Assembly (NCBI RefSeq): GCF_020177055.1
Contig: NZ_JAIQXT010000006.1
Location: forward strand, 62,001-126,000
DNA: 64,000 bases
Origin: Sphingomonas sp. R647
GTDB taxonomy: Bacteria > Pseudomonadota > Alphaproteobacteria > Sphingomonadales > Sphingomonadaceae
Direction of reading: 5' to 3'
Each line of letters begins with the position of its first letter. The stretch's first letter is position 1. The translations under genes were made by a program, and so were the position numbers. The notes under the pieces were generated by a model. It had not been told where the DNA came from and ran no database searches. It was given only the letters and a program-made list of their open reading frames with translations. Positions 32,809 through 40,910 of this stretch are shown piece by piece.

Positions 32809-33273
32809 ATGCCGGAACCGCTCGACTCGCACGATCGCCGCATCCTCCGCGTGCTGCAGGACGATGCCTCGCTCTCGACCGCCGCGGTGGCCGAGGCGGT
32901 CGGCCTGTCAGCCTCACCCTGCTGGCGGCGGATCGACCGGCTGGAGCGCGAAGGCTATATCAAGCGCCGCGTCGCGTTGCTCGACCGGCGCAAGATCGGG
33001 CTGCGCGCGCAGGTGTTCGCGCTGGTCAAACTCAACGCCCACGGCCGCGCCAATCTCGACGAATTTGCCGCCGCGATCCACGAAATGCCCGAAGTGCTCG
33101 AATGCTATGTCCTGATGGGCACGGTCGATTTCATGCTGCGCGTGGTCGCGGCGGATATCGAGGCGTATGAGCAATTCTTCTTCGAAAAGCTCTCACGCCT
33201 GCCGGGCGTTCAGGAAATCAACTCGACCGTCGCGCTGTCGGAGATCAAGTCGACCACCGCGCTGCCGGTTTGA
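32809..33273 (+). CDS. Lrp/AsnC-family transcriptional regulator
   Basis: 154 residues: an AsnC-type HTH (about 5-60, with AVAEAVGLSASPCWRRIDRL) and an RAM/AsnC ligand-binding domain (about 70-145). It is divergent from the leucine-dehydrogenase-type gene across a 128-bp gap and probably controls it in response to an amino acid. No operator repeat was identified by eye in the gap. A start at 32796 in another frame is a shadow; the ATG at 32809 gives a family-like N terminus (DSHDRRILRVLQ). Confidence 0.93.
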   Translation: MPEPLDSHDRRILRVLQDDASLSTAAVAEAVGLSASPCWRRIDRLEREGYIKRRVALLDRRKIGLRAQVFALVKLNAHGRANLDEFAAAIHEMPEVLECYVLMGTVDFMLRVVAADIEAYEQFFFEKLSRLPGVQEINSTVALSEIKSTTALPV

Positions 33274-33278
33274 GTGTA

Positions 33279-33402
33279 ATTCAGCTGCGCTGAATCGCGG
33301 CACCAGCCCGCTCCCCCACCCGGCCACCCAACGGCAGTATCATATGGGTGGCCGGGTGGGGGAGCGGGCTGGTGCCGCAACCGTTTCAGCCTTGCTGAAA
33401 CG
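33279..33402. repeat. Dispersed palindromic repeat, copy 1, with two flanking mini-hairpins
   Basis: The central palindrome 33297-33378 has exact 34-bp arms (GCGGCACCAGCCCGCTCCCC..., mirrored) around a 14-bp loop. Mini-hairpins flank it: ATTCAGC-TGC-GCTGAAT (33279-33295) and CGTTTCAGC-CTT-GCTGAAACG (33382-33402). It lies between the Lrp and convergent HNH genes, where it could terminate both. Confidence 0.85.
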
Positions 33403-33414
33403 AACTCAAAAACC

Positions 33415-33753
33415 TCACCGCTGCTTTTTGGTAATGGTCGCGGTGAAGTCCGGATCCTTGTTCGCCACCCAATCCACGAACTTGCGCACATTGGGGTTAT
33501 CGAGCAAGCCGGCGACTTCCATTCCATGGCGTTGCAACTCGGAATTGGTGAAGTTGGCGATCACGGTCTGCTGGCAGATCGAATGCATCGGCACGACATC
33601 GCGGCCGCCACGGCTCTTGGGCACGGGATGGTGCCACACGATCGTCTTGCCGGTCGGTCGCCCGCACAGCCAGCACAGCACCGGTGGCGGCGGTGCCTCG
33701 TCCTCCTGAGGAAGATGATCATAGGGATCGTTTTTTGCGCGCCTGCGGGCCAT
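33415..33753 (-). CDS. HNH-endonuclease-like small protein
   Basis: 112 residues with a zinc-type HNH pattern: CWLCG (Cys27, Cys30), VWHHPVPKSRGG with His41-His42, then VPMHSICQQTVIANF with His57 and Cys60, and an Asn in NFTN. The remainder is charged. HNH proteins of this size may be nucleases of restriction, phage or housekeeping type; none of these contexts is evident nearby. Its function is unassigned. It is divergent from a small hypothetical gene at 33804. Confidence 0.75.
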   Translation of the reverse strand: MARRRAKNDPYDHLPQEDEAPPPPVLCWLCGRPTGKTIVWHHPVPKSRGGRDVVPMHSICQQTVIANFTNSELQRHGMEVAGLLDNPNVRKFVDWVANKDPDFTATITKKQR

Positions 33754-33803
33754 AGGGCGATGCCGCTACCATGAAGTCGCCGCGAAACGAACAGGACAAT
33801 GCA

Positions 33804-34163
33804 ATGACGACCCCAGCAAAGCCATGGGACGCGGCCCTGGTCCGCATCTGGCTCGACCGGCGGATCGCGGCAGCGCGGCTGGATCAGGCGGCGGCGGATC
33901 GGCGCGGCTATGACTATCGCGATGACTATGATCAGGCCGCTGCCGAGGAATGGGCGTGCCGCGCGCTGAATGACGCGGCATGGACCGACGATCAGGCGGC
34001 GTTCGCCGGGCGCATCAAGGAGCTGATCGGTCGGGACGCCTATCAGGCGACGGGCCTGTATGATGACGTCCGGTTCGAACGGCATGTCCGGACCTATTTG
34101 AGGAAGCTTGCCAAGATGACCAAGGCGAATGAGGGATTCGACAAGACCCTGCGCCACCAGTGA
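33804..34163 (+). CDS. Hypothetical protein (119 aa)
   Basis: No family recognised. The protein is rich in charged, Asp/Arg/Tyr and Ala residues (a DRRGYDYRDDYDQAAAEEW stretch near 28-46), probably helical and soluble, with no signal peptide or membrane segment. ATG 33804 has AGGACA about 7 nt upstream; an in-frame ATG at 33771 would add 11 residues. It precedes another hypothetical gene and rsgA on the same strand with short gaps, so these may form one transcription unit. Confidence 0.65.
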   Translation: MTTPAKPWDAALVRIWLDRRIAAARLDQAAADRRGYDYRDDYDQAAAEEWACRALNDAAWTDDQAAFAGRIKELIGRDAYQATGLYDDVRFERHVRTYLRKLAKMTKANEGFDKTLRHQ

Positions 34164-34202
34164 GGCGGTGAAGTTGCGCCATGGCTATGCTAGGGGCGGG
34201 GC

Positions 34203-34523
34203 ATGCTTCGCACACGCGGCCCGAGCGGCACTGTCGAGATCGACGGATTCAACTATGACTGGGAACTTCTAAGCGAGCCCCAGCTGTCATCGGGCGATGG
34301 CTGGAAGGGGATGACCGTGTCATTGCGCCAGCACGACCTGCCGCGTGAGGCCGTGCTCGAATTTCCCACACCCAAGCGCCTGTTGCGGGGCCTGCCAAAG
34401 GGGCGCTCGCACATCAACGACGCGGTCGCAGCGCGCGGGGTGCGGGCGGCATTGGCGGCGGGCTGGGATCCCGGATCGCGCGGCAAGACGTTGACCTTCA
34501 TGGTCGACGCCAACGGCGACTGA
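34203..34523 (+). CDS. Hypothetical protein (106 aa)
   Basis: No family recognised. The sequence has beta-rich stretches (GTVEIDGFNYDWELLSEPQ, GMTVSLRQ) and a C-terminal segment RGKTLTFMVDANGD, with no signal peptide, cysteine pairs or membrane helix. Composition and codon use fit the neighbours. It ends 4 nt before the rsgA start, so translation with rsgA is probably coupled. A link to ribosome assembly would be a guess only. Confidence 0.68.
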   Translation: MLRTRGPSGTVEIDGFNYDWELLSEPQLSSGDGWKGMTVSLRQHDLPREAVLEFPTPKRLLRGLPKGRSHINDAVAARGVRAALAAGWDPGSRGKTLTFMVDANGD

Positions 34524-34527
34524 GCGG

Positions 34528-35562
34528 ATGGAAGCCCCAGAGTCCTTCCTGTTCCAGCTTGGCTGGAGGCCGTTTTTCAGCGCGCAGCTATCGCCGGACG
34601 ACGCATTCTACTGTCAGCCGGTTCGCGTCATGTCCGTTCATCGCGGGACCGTGACCATTCTGGGCGAGGGCGTTGACGAGACGATCGCGTCGAACTTGCC
34701 CGTACCCGGCGGCCCGGAGGACCGGCCAACGGTCGGCGACTGGCTGCTGATCGATCGGGTGGGTCGCACGATCATGCGCATCCTCGACCGCGCAAGCCTG
34801 TTCAAGCGCCCCTCCCCCGGTGACGAGCGCAGGGTCCAGCTGATCGCGGCCAATGTCGACACGCTGTTCATCGTCAGTTCGTGCGACCAGGATTTCAACC
34901 TCGCGCGCATCGAACGCTACCTCGTCCTCGCGCGCGATGTCGGGGTGCGCCCGGTCATCGTGCTTACCAAAGCCGATCTGGCACCCTCGGCATCCGACTT
35001 CGTCGAAGCCGCCCGCTCGCTCCAGCCGACACTCCAGGTCGAGCTGATCAATGGCCGCGACCGCGACAGTGCCGCCCACCTTTCCGCGTATTGCGGTCCC
35101 GGGGAAACGGTAGCGCTGGTCGGTTCCTCGGGCGTCGGCAAGTCGACGCTGGTCAACACGATGACGGGGTCCGACAGCATCGCCACGCAGCCCGTCCGCG
35201 AAAGCGACGGCAAAGGCATGCACACCACCACGGTCCGCCAGATGCACCGCCTGCGCCGTGGCACGGAGCCGGGCGGATGGCTCGTCGATACTCCGGGAAT
35301 GCGCGAGCTTCAGATGTCGGAAGTCGCCGCCGGCGTGGCCGAGGTCTTCGATGACGTCGTCGCGATCACGCGCACGTGCAAGTTCAGCGACTGCGCCCAT
35401 GCCGACGAACCCGGTTGCGCGATCCGCGCCGCCATCGCGGACGGCACGCTGGCACCCGAACGCGTCGAACGGTGGCGCAAGCTCGACACTGAGGATGCGG
35501 CAAACACCGGCGCCGCGCAGATCCGGCGCGCCCGCGCAGCAAAGGGCCGCAAACGGAAATGA
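34528..35562 (+). CDS. rsgA: Ribosome small subunit biogenesis GTPase RsgA
   Basis: 344 residues with the circularly permuted GTPase order that defines RsgA: an N-terminal OB domain (about 30-85), then G4 TKAD (147-150), G1 GSSGVGKS (199-206) and G3 DTPG (254-257). The zinc knuckle is C284, C289, H291, C297. RsgA checks late 30S subunit maturation. The N terminus has an extra 20-30 residues compared with E. coli, beginning SFLFQLGWRPFF, as in other alphaproteobacterial and actinobacterial forms. ATG 34528 directly follows the hypothetical gene. Confidence 0.95.
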   Translation: MEAPESFLFQLGWRPFFSAQLSPDDAFYCQPVRVMSVHRGTVTILGEGVDETIASNLPVPGGPEDRPTVGDWLLIDRVGRTIMRILDRASLFKRPSPGDERRVQLIAANVDTLFIVSSCDQDFNLARIERYLVLARDVGVRPVIVLTKADLAPSASDFVEAARSLQPTLQVELINGRDRDSAAHLSAYCGPGETVALVGSSGVGKSTLVNTMTGSDSIATQPVRESDGKGMHTTTVRQMHRLRRGTEPGGWLVDTPGMRELQMSEVAAGVAEVFDDVVAITRTCKFSDCAHADEPGCAIRAAIADGTLAPERVERWRKLDTEDAANTGAAQIRRARAAKGRKRK

Positions 35563-35617
35563 CCGCACGCCGCTCGCGCGCGGTTGCGGACGGTCTCAAT
35601 CTTCAAGGGAAGGAAAG

Positions 35618-35693
35618 TGGTGCCCGGAGACGGATTCGAACCGCCGACACTGCGATTTTCAGTCGCATGCTCTACCAACTGAGCTATCCGGGC
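35618..35693 (-). tRNA. tRNA-Phe (GAA)
   Basis: The 76-nt minus-strand sequence begins GCCCGGATAGCTC and ends with the paired TCCGGGC plus an encoded CCA. The D-arm AGCTCAGTTGGTAGAGC, anticodon loop ACTGAAAATC with anticodon GAA, and T-arm GGTTCGAATCC are all present and fold to a normal cloverleaf. Confidence 0.97.
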
Positions 35694-35712
35694 ACGGGAT
35701 GAAGGCGCGCTC

Positions 35713-35895
35713 TTAATCGCGGGGTTGGCCGCTGTCCAGCCCGCTTTGCAATTCTTCCGGATCAACTGCGCGACCGGGGATGCGATAGCCCTCGCCCAGC
35801 CATTGCAGCAGGTCGCGATCCTTGCAGCCACGGCTGCAAAAAGGCTTGAACTCAGGGACAGGGCGGTTGCCGCAGATCGGGCAGTCGGTCTTCAT
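35713..35895 (-). CDS. yacG: DNA gyrase inhibitor / zinc-binding protein YacG
   Basis: 60 residues with the YacG zinc site: CPIC (Cys5, Cys8) and FCSRGC (Cys20, Cys24), followed by DRDLLQWLGEGYRIPG. In E. coli YacG binds gyrase. The ATG overlaps the stop of the RNase E/G-type gene (ATGA). The order infA-maf-RNase-yacG-tRNA-Phe is a normal alphaproteobacterial arrangement. The acidic C-terminal tail is short. Confidence 0.92.
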   Translation of the reverse strand: MKTDCPICGNRPVPEFKPFCSRGCKDRDLLQWLGEGYRIPGRAVDPEELQSGLDSGQPRD

Positions 35896-36830
35896 GATGC
35901 TTCCACAAAACGGGTTCGGCCGCCGGTGCGGCGGTGGAGCTGCGCGATCCAGTCGGGCTCACGTTCGATGCGGCGCAGCAGCGGCGCGGGCAGTATATAG
36001 GTGTCGGGCGCGGGCGGCGGTAGGCGCTCGAGCCGGCGCAGCTCGGCCCGCAGCGCCGCGCCCACCGGGTCGGCGGCGATCAGCTCGGGCAGCGACATGC
36101 GCGTCTTGCGCCGCACGATCTGGATAAAGCCGAAACCGTTCATCGCGGTGCGTTCGAACGGCTGGGGCAGTGCCGCGTCGATCGCCTCCCCCACCGCATT
36201 GCGTTCGTTCTTGTTGGCCAGCGTCGGGAAATCGACCCCGACCGACCCGGCAATGTCGAGCCGCTCCATCGCCGCAGCGACGGCATGCGCGGCATCGATC
36301 GACAGCGGCCCCAGCGGCGGCCCGCCATCGACATCGAACAGGTTCATCGCCGGGGTCAGCGACAGCAACAGCGCGCCGCTGGCAAAGCGAATCTCGCCGG
36401 TACGCGCTTCCTCCAGTACTTCGGACCAGCCCGCTTCCTCAAACGAATCGGGTTCGTGGGACAGGCAGTGGCGGACGGGCAAGCCGCTCGCCGTGATCTG
36501 CGCGAGCAGATCAGCGCCAGCGACAAGCGCGGCATCGGGTGCGGGCACCGCCTTGGGCAGCTTGATCCGCCCGCGCTCGGCGACCGATTCGCGGACGATC
36601 CGGACGGGGAAGGATGCGCCCTGCGTGACCCCCTTGGGCACGGGGTCGCACAGCGCCTCACCGCCATCGGGCAGCATCACCTTGCCGGTGCTGCGGTCGA
36701 TCAGCTTGGCGATGGCGATGGTGTCGGCGCGAAGCCCCGGCAGTTCGATCCGCGCCTTGCGGATCGTCCCGCGCGCGACCAAAGCGGCGCGGTTCTCACC
36801 GATCCCGGCTTCGTACAGCCACTCAGCCAA
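35892..36830 (-). CDS. Short RNase E/G-family ribonuclease
   Basis: 312 residues starting at TTG 36830 (reading MAEWLYEAGIGENRAAL), which overlaps the Maf stop by 8 bp. RNase E/G catalytic blocks are visible: NLFDVDGG with the first metal Asp, and VGVDFPTL with the second. It is far shorter than RNase G (about 490 residues) and lacks the CPxCxG zinc-link segment, so oligomerisation and substrate range may differ. An in-frame ATG at 37004 would place the N terminus inside maf and is not family-like. It is probably co-transcribed with infA and maf. Confidence 0.82.
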   Translation of the reverse strand: MAEWLYEAGIGENRAALVARGTIRKARIELPGLRADTIAIAKLIDRSTGKVMLPDGGEALCDPVPKGVTQGASFPVRIVRESVAERGRIKLPKAVPAPDAALVAGADLLAQITASGLPVRHCLSHEPDSFEEAGWSEVLEEARTGEIRFASGALLLSLTPAMNLFDVDGGPPLGPLSIDAAHAVAAAMERLDIAGSVGVDFPTLANKNERNAVGEAIDAALPQPFERTAMNGFGFIQIVRRKTRMSLPELIAADPVGAALRAELRRLERLPPPAPDTYILPAPLLRRIEREPDWIAQLHRRTGGRTRFVEAS

Positions 36831-37392
36831 GCGGGTAGCCTGCCGACTCCAGCAGCGCGCGCGTATCGTAGAGCGGCAATCCAACCACGCCCGAATAGGT
36901 GCCGGAGATGAAGCGGACAAACGCCTCGGCACGGCCCTGGATGGCATAGCCGCCTGCCTTGCCCAGCCCCTCGCCGCACGCGATGTAGCGATCGATCTCG
37001 GCATCGCTCAGCCGCTTGAACGCGACCACCGTGTCGGACAGGCGCACGCGGGCGCGGCCGTCGAGGCCGATCAGGCATACCGCCGACAGGCAATGGTGCC
37101 GCCGCCCCGACAATGCGGTCAGCAATTCGCGCTGCACCGCTTCGGTTTCGGCAGGCGGCAGGATGCGGCGGCCGAGCGCAATGGTGGTGTCGCCCGCCAG
37201 CACGATCTCATCCTCGGCCCGCGCCACGGCGCGCGCCTTCGCCTCGGCCAGCCGCAGCGCATAAACGCGCGGCAGCTCGGCCTTGAGCGGGGTCTCATCG
37301 ATATCGGGAGCCGCCACGCGGTCCGGCACAATGCCGATCCGTGCCAGCAAATCGCGGCGGCGCGGCGAGGTGGAGGCGAGCACGAGCCGCAC
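36823..37392 (-). CDS. maf: Maf-like nucleotide pyrophosphatase
   Basis: 189 residues with the Maf signature LASTSPRRRDLL (5-16), the catalytic Asp region VLAGDTTI, and the GKAGGYAIQG block. Maf proteins hydrolyse non-canonical or modified nucleoside triphosphates (house-cleaning dTTPase/UTPase/m7GTPase types). It lies between infA (10 bp upstream) and the short RNase gene. The specific nucleotide cannot be told from sequence. Confidence 0.92.
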   Translation of the reverse strand: MRLVLASTSPRRRDLLARIGIVPDRVAAPDIDETPLKAELPRVYALRLAEAKARAVARAEDEIVLAGDTTIALGRRILPPAETEAVQRELLTALSGRRHHCLSAVCLIGLDGRARVRLSDTVVAFKRLSDAEIDRYIACGEGLGKAGGYAIQGRAEAFVRFISGTYSGVVGLPLYDTRALLESAGYPLG

Positions 37393-37402
37393 AGGCCCGG
37401 CC

Positions 37403-37621
37403 TTATTTGAAGCGATAGGTGATGCGGCCCTTGGTCAGGTCATAGGGCGTCAGTTCGACGAGCACCTCGTCGCCCACCAGCACGCGGATGCGGTTCTTGC
37501 GCATCTTGCCGGCGGTATGGCCGAGAATCTCGTGATCATTCTCAAGCTTCACACGGAACATCGCGTTGGGGAGGAGCTCCACAACGCGGCCGCGCATTTC
37601 AAGCAGTTCTTCCTTGGCCAA
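37403..37621 (-). CDS. infA: Translation initiation factor IF-1
   Basis: 72 residues, the standard IF-1 length, an S1/OB-fold protein: [19 protein letters not shown], then [18 protein letters not shown] and ending RITYRFK. It occupies the 30S A-site during initiation. The upstream region (37622-37892) holds palindromic repeat copy 2. It heads the maf-RNase-yacG group. Confidence 0.97.
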   Translation of the reverse strand: MAKEELLEMRGRVVELLPNAMFRVKLENDHEILGHTAGKMRKNRIRVLVGDEVLVELTPYDLTKGRITYRFK

Positions 37622-37713
37622 ACAAACCTCTTGGTACGGATCGGAAAAGTCGCGGTGCCTTACTCTCCCCGCGCAGAAAAGGAAAGCATCTCGCTAGAGT
37701 CGCTTGCAGTAGA

Positions 37714-37812
37714 CGGCACCAGCCCGCTCCCCCACCCGGCCACCCATCAAAGATACCCTGAAGTGGGCGGCCGGGTGGGGGAGCAGGCTGGTGCCGATTC
37801 AGCGACGCTGAA
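37714..37812. repeat. Dispersed palindromic repeat, copy 2, with one mini-hairpin
   Basis: CGGCACCAGCCCGCTCCCCC... (from 37714) pairs with GGGGGAGCAGGCTGGTGCCG (to 37796), with a few mismatches. The mini-hairpin TTCAGC-GAC-GCTGAA follows at 37798-37812. It lies between divergent infA and nfuA-type genes. Confidence 0.85.
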
Positions 37813-37892
37813 CCCGACCGCAAAAGCCCGCGCAACCGACGGTTTCGCTTTCCTTGCTTGATGCGATGAGGCCTTGCCCCCAAATGGGCATC

Positions 37893-38465
37893 ATGCTGAT
37901 CGAAACCGAACTGACGCCCAACCCGGCGACACTCAAATTCCTGCCCGGCCGCACCGTGATGGACAGCGGCACGCGCGATTTCGCCACCCCCGAAGAAGCA
38001 GAGGCGTCGCCACTGGCCGATGCCCTGTTCCGGCTGGGCGATGTTACCGGCGTGTTCTTTGGGCGCGACTTCATTTCGGTCACCGCCGCACCCGGCGTCG
38101 ACTGGCCCAATCTGAAGCCCGATGTGCTCGGCATCCTGCTCGACCATTTCAGCGCCGACATGCCGCTGTTCCGTCAGGGCAGCGCCGGGTTCAGCGTGCC
38201 GCCGCCCGAGTCCGACTTCGCCGATGATCCCGAAGACGCCGACATCGTCGCGCAGATCAAGGAGCTGATCGAAACGCGCGTGCGCCCGGCCGTCGCCAAT
38301 GACGGCGGCGACATCGTTTATCGCGGTTTCGACAAGGGGAAGGTGTACCTTCAGATGCAGGGCGCGTGCGCCGGCTGCCCCTCTTCATCCGCGACGCTCA
38401 AGAACGGGATCGAACAGTTGCTCAAACATTATGTCCCCGAAGTCACCGAAGTGCGGGCCGTCTGA
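37893..38465 (+). CDS. NfuA/NifU-type Fe-S cluster carrier
   Basis: 190 residues: an N-terminal Nfu_N domain (ETELTPNPATLKFLPGR, 4-20) and a C-terminal NifU-like domain with the cluster-binding GACAGC (CxxC) followed by PSSSATLKNGIE. It would carry 4Fe-4S clusters to target proteins. I start at ATG 37893 because family members begin just before the TPNPxTLKF motif; ATGs at 37854, 37866 and 37884 are also in frame and none has a clear ribosome site. It overlaps the next gene (TGATG). Confidence 0.92.
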   Translation: MLIETELTPNPATLKFLPGRTVMDSGTRDFATPEEAEASPLADALFRLGDVTGVFFGRDFISVTAAPGVDWPNLKPDVLGILLDHFSADMPLFRQGSAGFSVPPPESDFADDPEDADIVAQIKELIETRVRPAVANDGGDIVYRGFDKGKVYLQMQGACAGCPSSSATLKNGIEQLLKHYVPEVTEVRAV

Positions 38466-39058
38466 TGGGCAATCCGATCAACGACGCAGCGCTCGACACG
38501 CTGTTCCGCACCGCGCGCACCTTTAACGGCTATCTGCCCAGCGAAGTCACGCAGGCCGATATCGAGGCGATCTATGATCTGCTGAAGATGGGGCCGACGT
38601 CGGCCAACCAGCAGCCGGCGCGCTTCGTGTGGTGCCTAAGCCAGGAGGCGAAGGACAAGCTCGCCCAGTGCGCGACCGGCACCAACCCCGACAAGATCCG
38701 CGCGGCACCCGCTGCGGTGGTGATCGGCATGGACCTCGATTTCCATGAGGAACTGCCCTGGCTGTTCCCGCACACCGATGCCAAGAGCTGGTTCGAAGGG
38801 GCGCAGGAAAAGCGCCGCGACAGCGCATTCCGCAACGGCACGCTGCAGGGTGGCTATTTGATCATGGCCGCGCGCGCATTGGGTTGGGACACCGGGCCGA
38901 TGTCGGGCTTCGACGCGGGCAAGGTCGAGGCGGCGTTCTTCGCCGATCAGCCTTCGGTGCGCGTCAACTTCATTTCGACGCTGGGCAAGGGCGATCCCGC
39001 AACCATCTTCGGCCGCTCGCCGCGTCCGGACTTCGGGAAGTTCAACAAGATTGGCTAG
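38465..39058 (+). CDS. rutE: Nitroreductase-family malonic semialdehyde reductase (RutE type)
   Basis: 197 residues of the RutE/HadB branch of the nitroreductase family, with FMN-binding GPTSANQQPARFVW (43-56) and GGYLIMAARALGWDTGPMSG near 140-160. RutE reduces malonic semialdehyde in uracil catabolism; no other rut gene is nearby, so a general semialdehyde or quinone reductase role is possible. The ATG overlaps the nfuA-type stop and its own end overlaps the TTG start of tsaB. Confidence 0.85.
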   Translation: MGNPINDAALDTLFRTARTFNGYLPSEVTQADIEAIYDLLKMGPTSANQQPARFVWCLSQEAKDKLAQCATGTNPDKIRAAPAAVVIGMDLDFHEELPWLFPHTDAKSWFEGAQEKRRDSAFRNGTLQGGYLIMAARALGWDTGPMSGFDAGKVEAAFFADQPSVRVNFISTLGKGDPATIFGRSPRPDFGKFNKIG

Positions 39059-39671
39059 ACTTCTCGTCATCGAGACTGCCACCGCCGCCTGCTCGATCGC
39101 ATTGATCGAGGGCGGCGCGCTGATCGCCGAAAGCCATGTCGAAGTCGGGCGCGGTCATGCCGAACGGCTCGTGCCCATGATCGCGGAGTTGCCCGATGGC
39201 GGGCGCGCCGACGCGATTCTGGTCGATTGCGGCCCGGGCAGCTTTACCGGCATCCGGGTCGGGATCGCCGCCGCGCGCGGGCTGGGATTTGGCTGGGGCG
39301 TGCCGGTACACGGCTTTTCCTCACTCCCGGTCGTCGCCGCCGGGGCCTTCGCGGTCAATCCGGGTATCGACGCGCTGGCAGTGGTACTTGAAGGCGGGCA
39401 TGGTGAGGTGTTCATGGCCGCCTATGACCGCCAGTTCGCGCAGCTTGCGCCCTTTGCGTCGCTCACGCCCGATGCGGCATTGGCGCAGCTTGGCGGGCGG
39501 GTCGCGATCGGCAACGGCGTTCGCCACCTGGCAGCATTGGACGACAGCCTCGATCTGCGTGAGGCGCTGCCACGGGCCGCCGACACGCGACTGCTTCCTG
39601 CCGCCCTTACCGCGCTGCCGCCGCGGCCGATCTATGGCCGCGCGCCGGACGCCAAACCGATCGCGGCATGA
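39051..39671 (+). CDS. tsaB: tRNA t6A biosynthesis protein TsaB
   Basis: 206 residues of the ASKHA fold: LVIETATAACSIALIEGG at the N terminus and the VDCGPGSFTGIRVGIAAARG block (about 59-78). TsaB is the scaffold partner of TsaD in threonylcarbamoyl-adenosine formation. The start is TTG 39051, overlapping the rutE stop by 8 bp, and the stop overlaps the rimI ATG. tsaB-rimI adjacency is common. Confidence 0.93.
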   Translation: MARLLVIETATAACSIALIEGGALIAESHVEVGRGHAERLVPMIAELPDGGRADAILVDCGPGSFTGIRVGIAAARGLGFGWGVPVHGFSSLPVVAAGAFAVNPGIDALAVVLEGGHGEVFMAAYDRQFAQLAPFASLTPDAALAQLGGRVAIGNGVRHLAALDDSLDLREALPRAADTRLLPAALTALPPRPIYGRAPDAKPIAA

Positions 39672-40144
39672 GCACCGCGCCCTGGCCGATCGAGATCGTT
39701 CACGGACAGCCGGCCGATCTGCGCGCGGTGAACGCGATCATGGCCGAGGCGTTCGATCCCCGCTTTGGCGAGGCATGGACGCCCAGCCAGTGCATGGGGA
39801 TGCTGGCGCTGCCCGGCGTGTGGTTCACGCTGGCGTGCATTGACGGGCGCCCGGTCGGCTTTGCACTCGCGCGCACGGTTCTGAATGAAGGCGAGTTGTT
39901 GCTGCTCGCGATCCTCCCGACCATGCGACGGCGTGGAATTGGTGGCGCGTTGCTGCGGTCGGTGATCGCCGATGCGCGCGATCGCGGCGCCGAAATGCTG
40001 CATCTGGAAGTGCGCGCGAACAACGATGCCGTTCAACTTTATCGTTCCGCCGGCTTCAGCAAGATTGGTGAACGTCGCGATTACTATCGAGGACATGACG
40101 GCAAGGTGTTCGACGCACACACATTTTCCAAAACTATCGACTAA
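39668..40144 (+). CDS. rimI: Ribosomal-protein-alanine N-acetyltransferase RimI
   Basis: 158 residues of the GNAT fold. The acetyl-CoA-binding motif A reads ILPTMRRRGIGGALLRSV (about 78-95) and motif B includes LEVRANNDAVQLYRSAGF, the usual RimI wording. It would acetylate the N terminus of protein S18 and perhaps others. The ATG overlaps the tsaB TGA (ATGA), so the two are translationally coupled. Confidence 0.92.
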   Translation: MSTAPWPIEIVHGQPADLRAVNAIMAEAFDPRFGEAWTPSQCMGMLALPGVWFTLACIDGRPVGFALARTVLNEGELLLLAILPTMRRRGIGGALLRSVIADARDRGAEMLHLEVRANNDAVQLYRSAGFSKIGERRDYYRGHDGKVFDAHTFSKTID

Positions 40145-40252
40145 TCTTACTAAAAATCGGACAGAACGACTTGCCAATCCCTGTGCGTGGCGTGATAGCG
40201 CCATGGACGGCCCGTAAATCTTATCGCCGCCGCGTTACGTGAAAGGACGAAA

Positions 40253-40669
40253 ATGGACACTCAGAACGACATGCATGAGACGCTGATTACATTGACCGCG
40301 GATATTGTCGCGGCGCATGTCAGCAACAATAGCGTGGCAGTGTCTGATCTTCCTGTGCTCATCGCCAACGTTCATGGCGCGCTCACCAATCTGGGTAGTG
40401 CGAAGCCGGAACCGGAAGTGAAGAAGCAGGAACCGGCAGTTTCGATCCGCTCGTCGATCAAGCCGGACTTCATTGTCTGTCTGGAAGACGGCAAGAAGCT
40501 CAAGATGCTCAAGCGTCATCTGATGACCCATTACCAGATGACCCCGGACGATTATCGCGCGAAGTGGAATCTGCCCGCCGATTATCCGATGGTCGCACCG
40601 AATTACGCCGAACAGCGCCGCACTCTGGCGAAGAAGATCGGCCTCGGCACCAAGCGCCGCAAGCGCTGA
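40253..40669 (+). CDS. MucR/Ros-family zinc-finger transcriptional regulator
   Basis: 138 residues with an N-terminal helical dimerisation region (about 1-50) and the Ros/MucR domain VCLEDGKKLKMLKRHLMTHYQMTPDDYRAKW (about 75-110), given here as the family's hallmark region: one Cys, then two His after the LKRHL motif. MucR regulators control exopolysaccharide, cell-cycle and virulence genes in alphaproteobacteria. It lies between rimI and fur with its own upstream gap and a strong terminator behind it, so is monocistronic. Confidence 0.93.
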   Translation: MDTQNDMHETLITLTADIVAAHVSNNSVAVSDLPVLIANVHGALTNLGSAKPEPEVKKQEPAVSIRSSIKPDFIVCLEDGKKLKMLKRHLMTHYQMTPDDYRAKWNLPADYPMVAPNYAEQRRTLAKKIGLGTKRRKR

Positions 40670-40690
40670 ACCGAGTTTCGCGATTGCATC

Positions 40691-40725
40691 ACGCCGGATC
40701 GGGCCATCGCCCGGTCCGGCGTTTT
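40691..40725 (+). terminator. Intrinsic terminator of the mucR-type gene
   Basis: ACGCCGGATCGGG pairs with CCCGGTCCGGCGT around a CATCG loop (one internal mismatch), followed by TTTTG. It starts 22 bp past the stop codon. Confidence 0.85.
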
Positions 40726-40741
40726 GCGTTCTCGTTTAGCG

Positions 40742-40835
40742 GTGCCGGCCCGCTCCCCCACCCGGCCACCCCCCCCACCCGGCCACCCATAGAATACACT
40801 GTCGTTGGGTGGCCGGCTGGGGAAGCGAGCCGGCA
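40742..40835. repeat. Dispersed palindromic repeat, copy 3 (rearranged)
   Basis: It has the same left arm as copy 5, but CCACCCGGCCACC is duplicated in tandem within it, and the right arm carries several mismatches (GGCTGGGGAAGCGAGCCGGC). The loop with AGAATACACTGTCGTT is identical to that of copy 5 (54215-54298), 13 kb away. Confidence 0.85.
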
Positions 40836-40910
40836 TCGCACGCGCCGTCAGGCGCATCAAACACCCTTCCTCCCCTTTTCCCGCGCGGCGGTTGACGCTA
40901 CATCATCCCG

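Noticed and set aside
33415..33753. HNH protein as part of a restriction or defence system
   Set aside because: No methyltransferase, helicase or other defence gene is next to it; neighbours are housekeeping or hypothetical.
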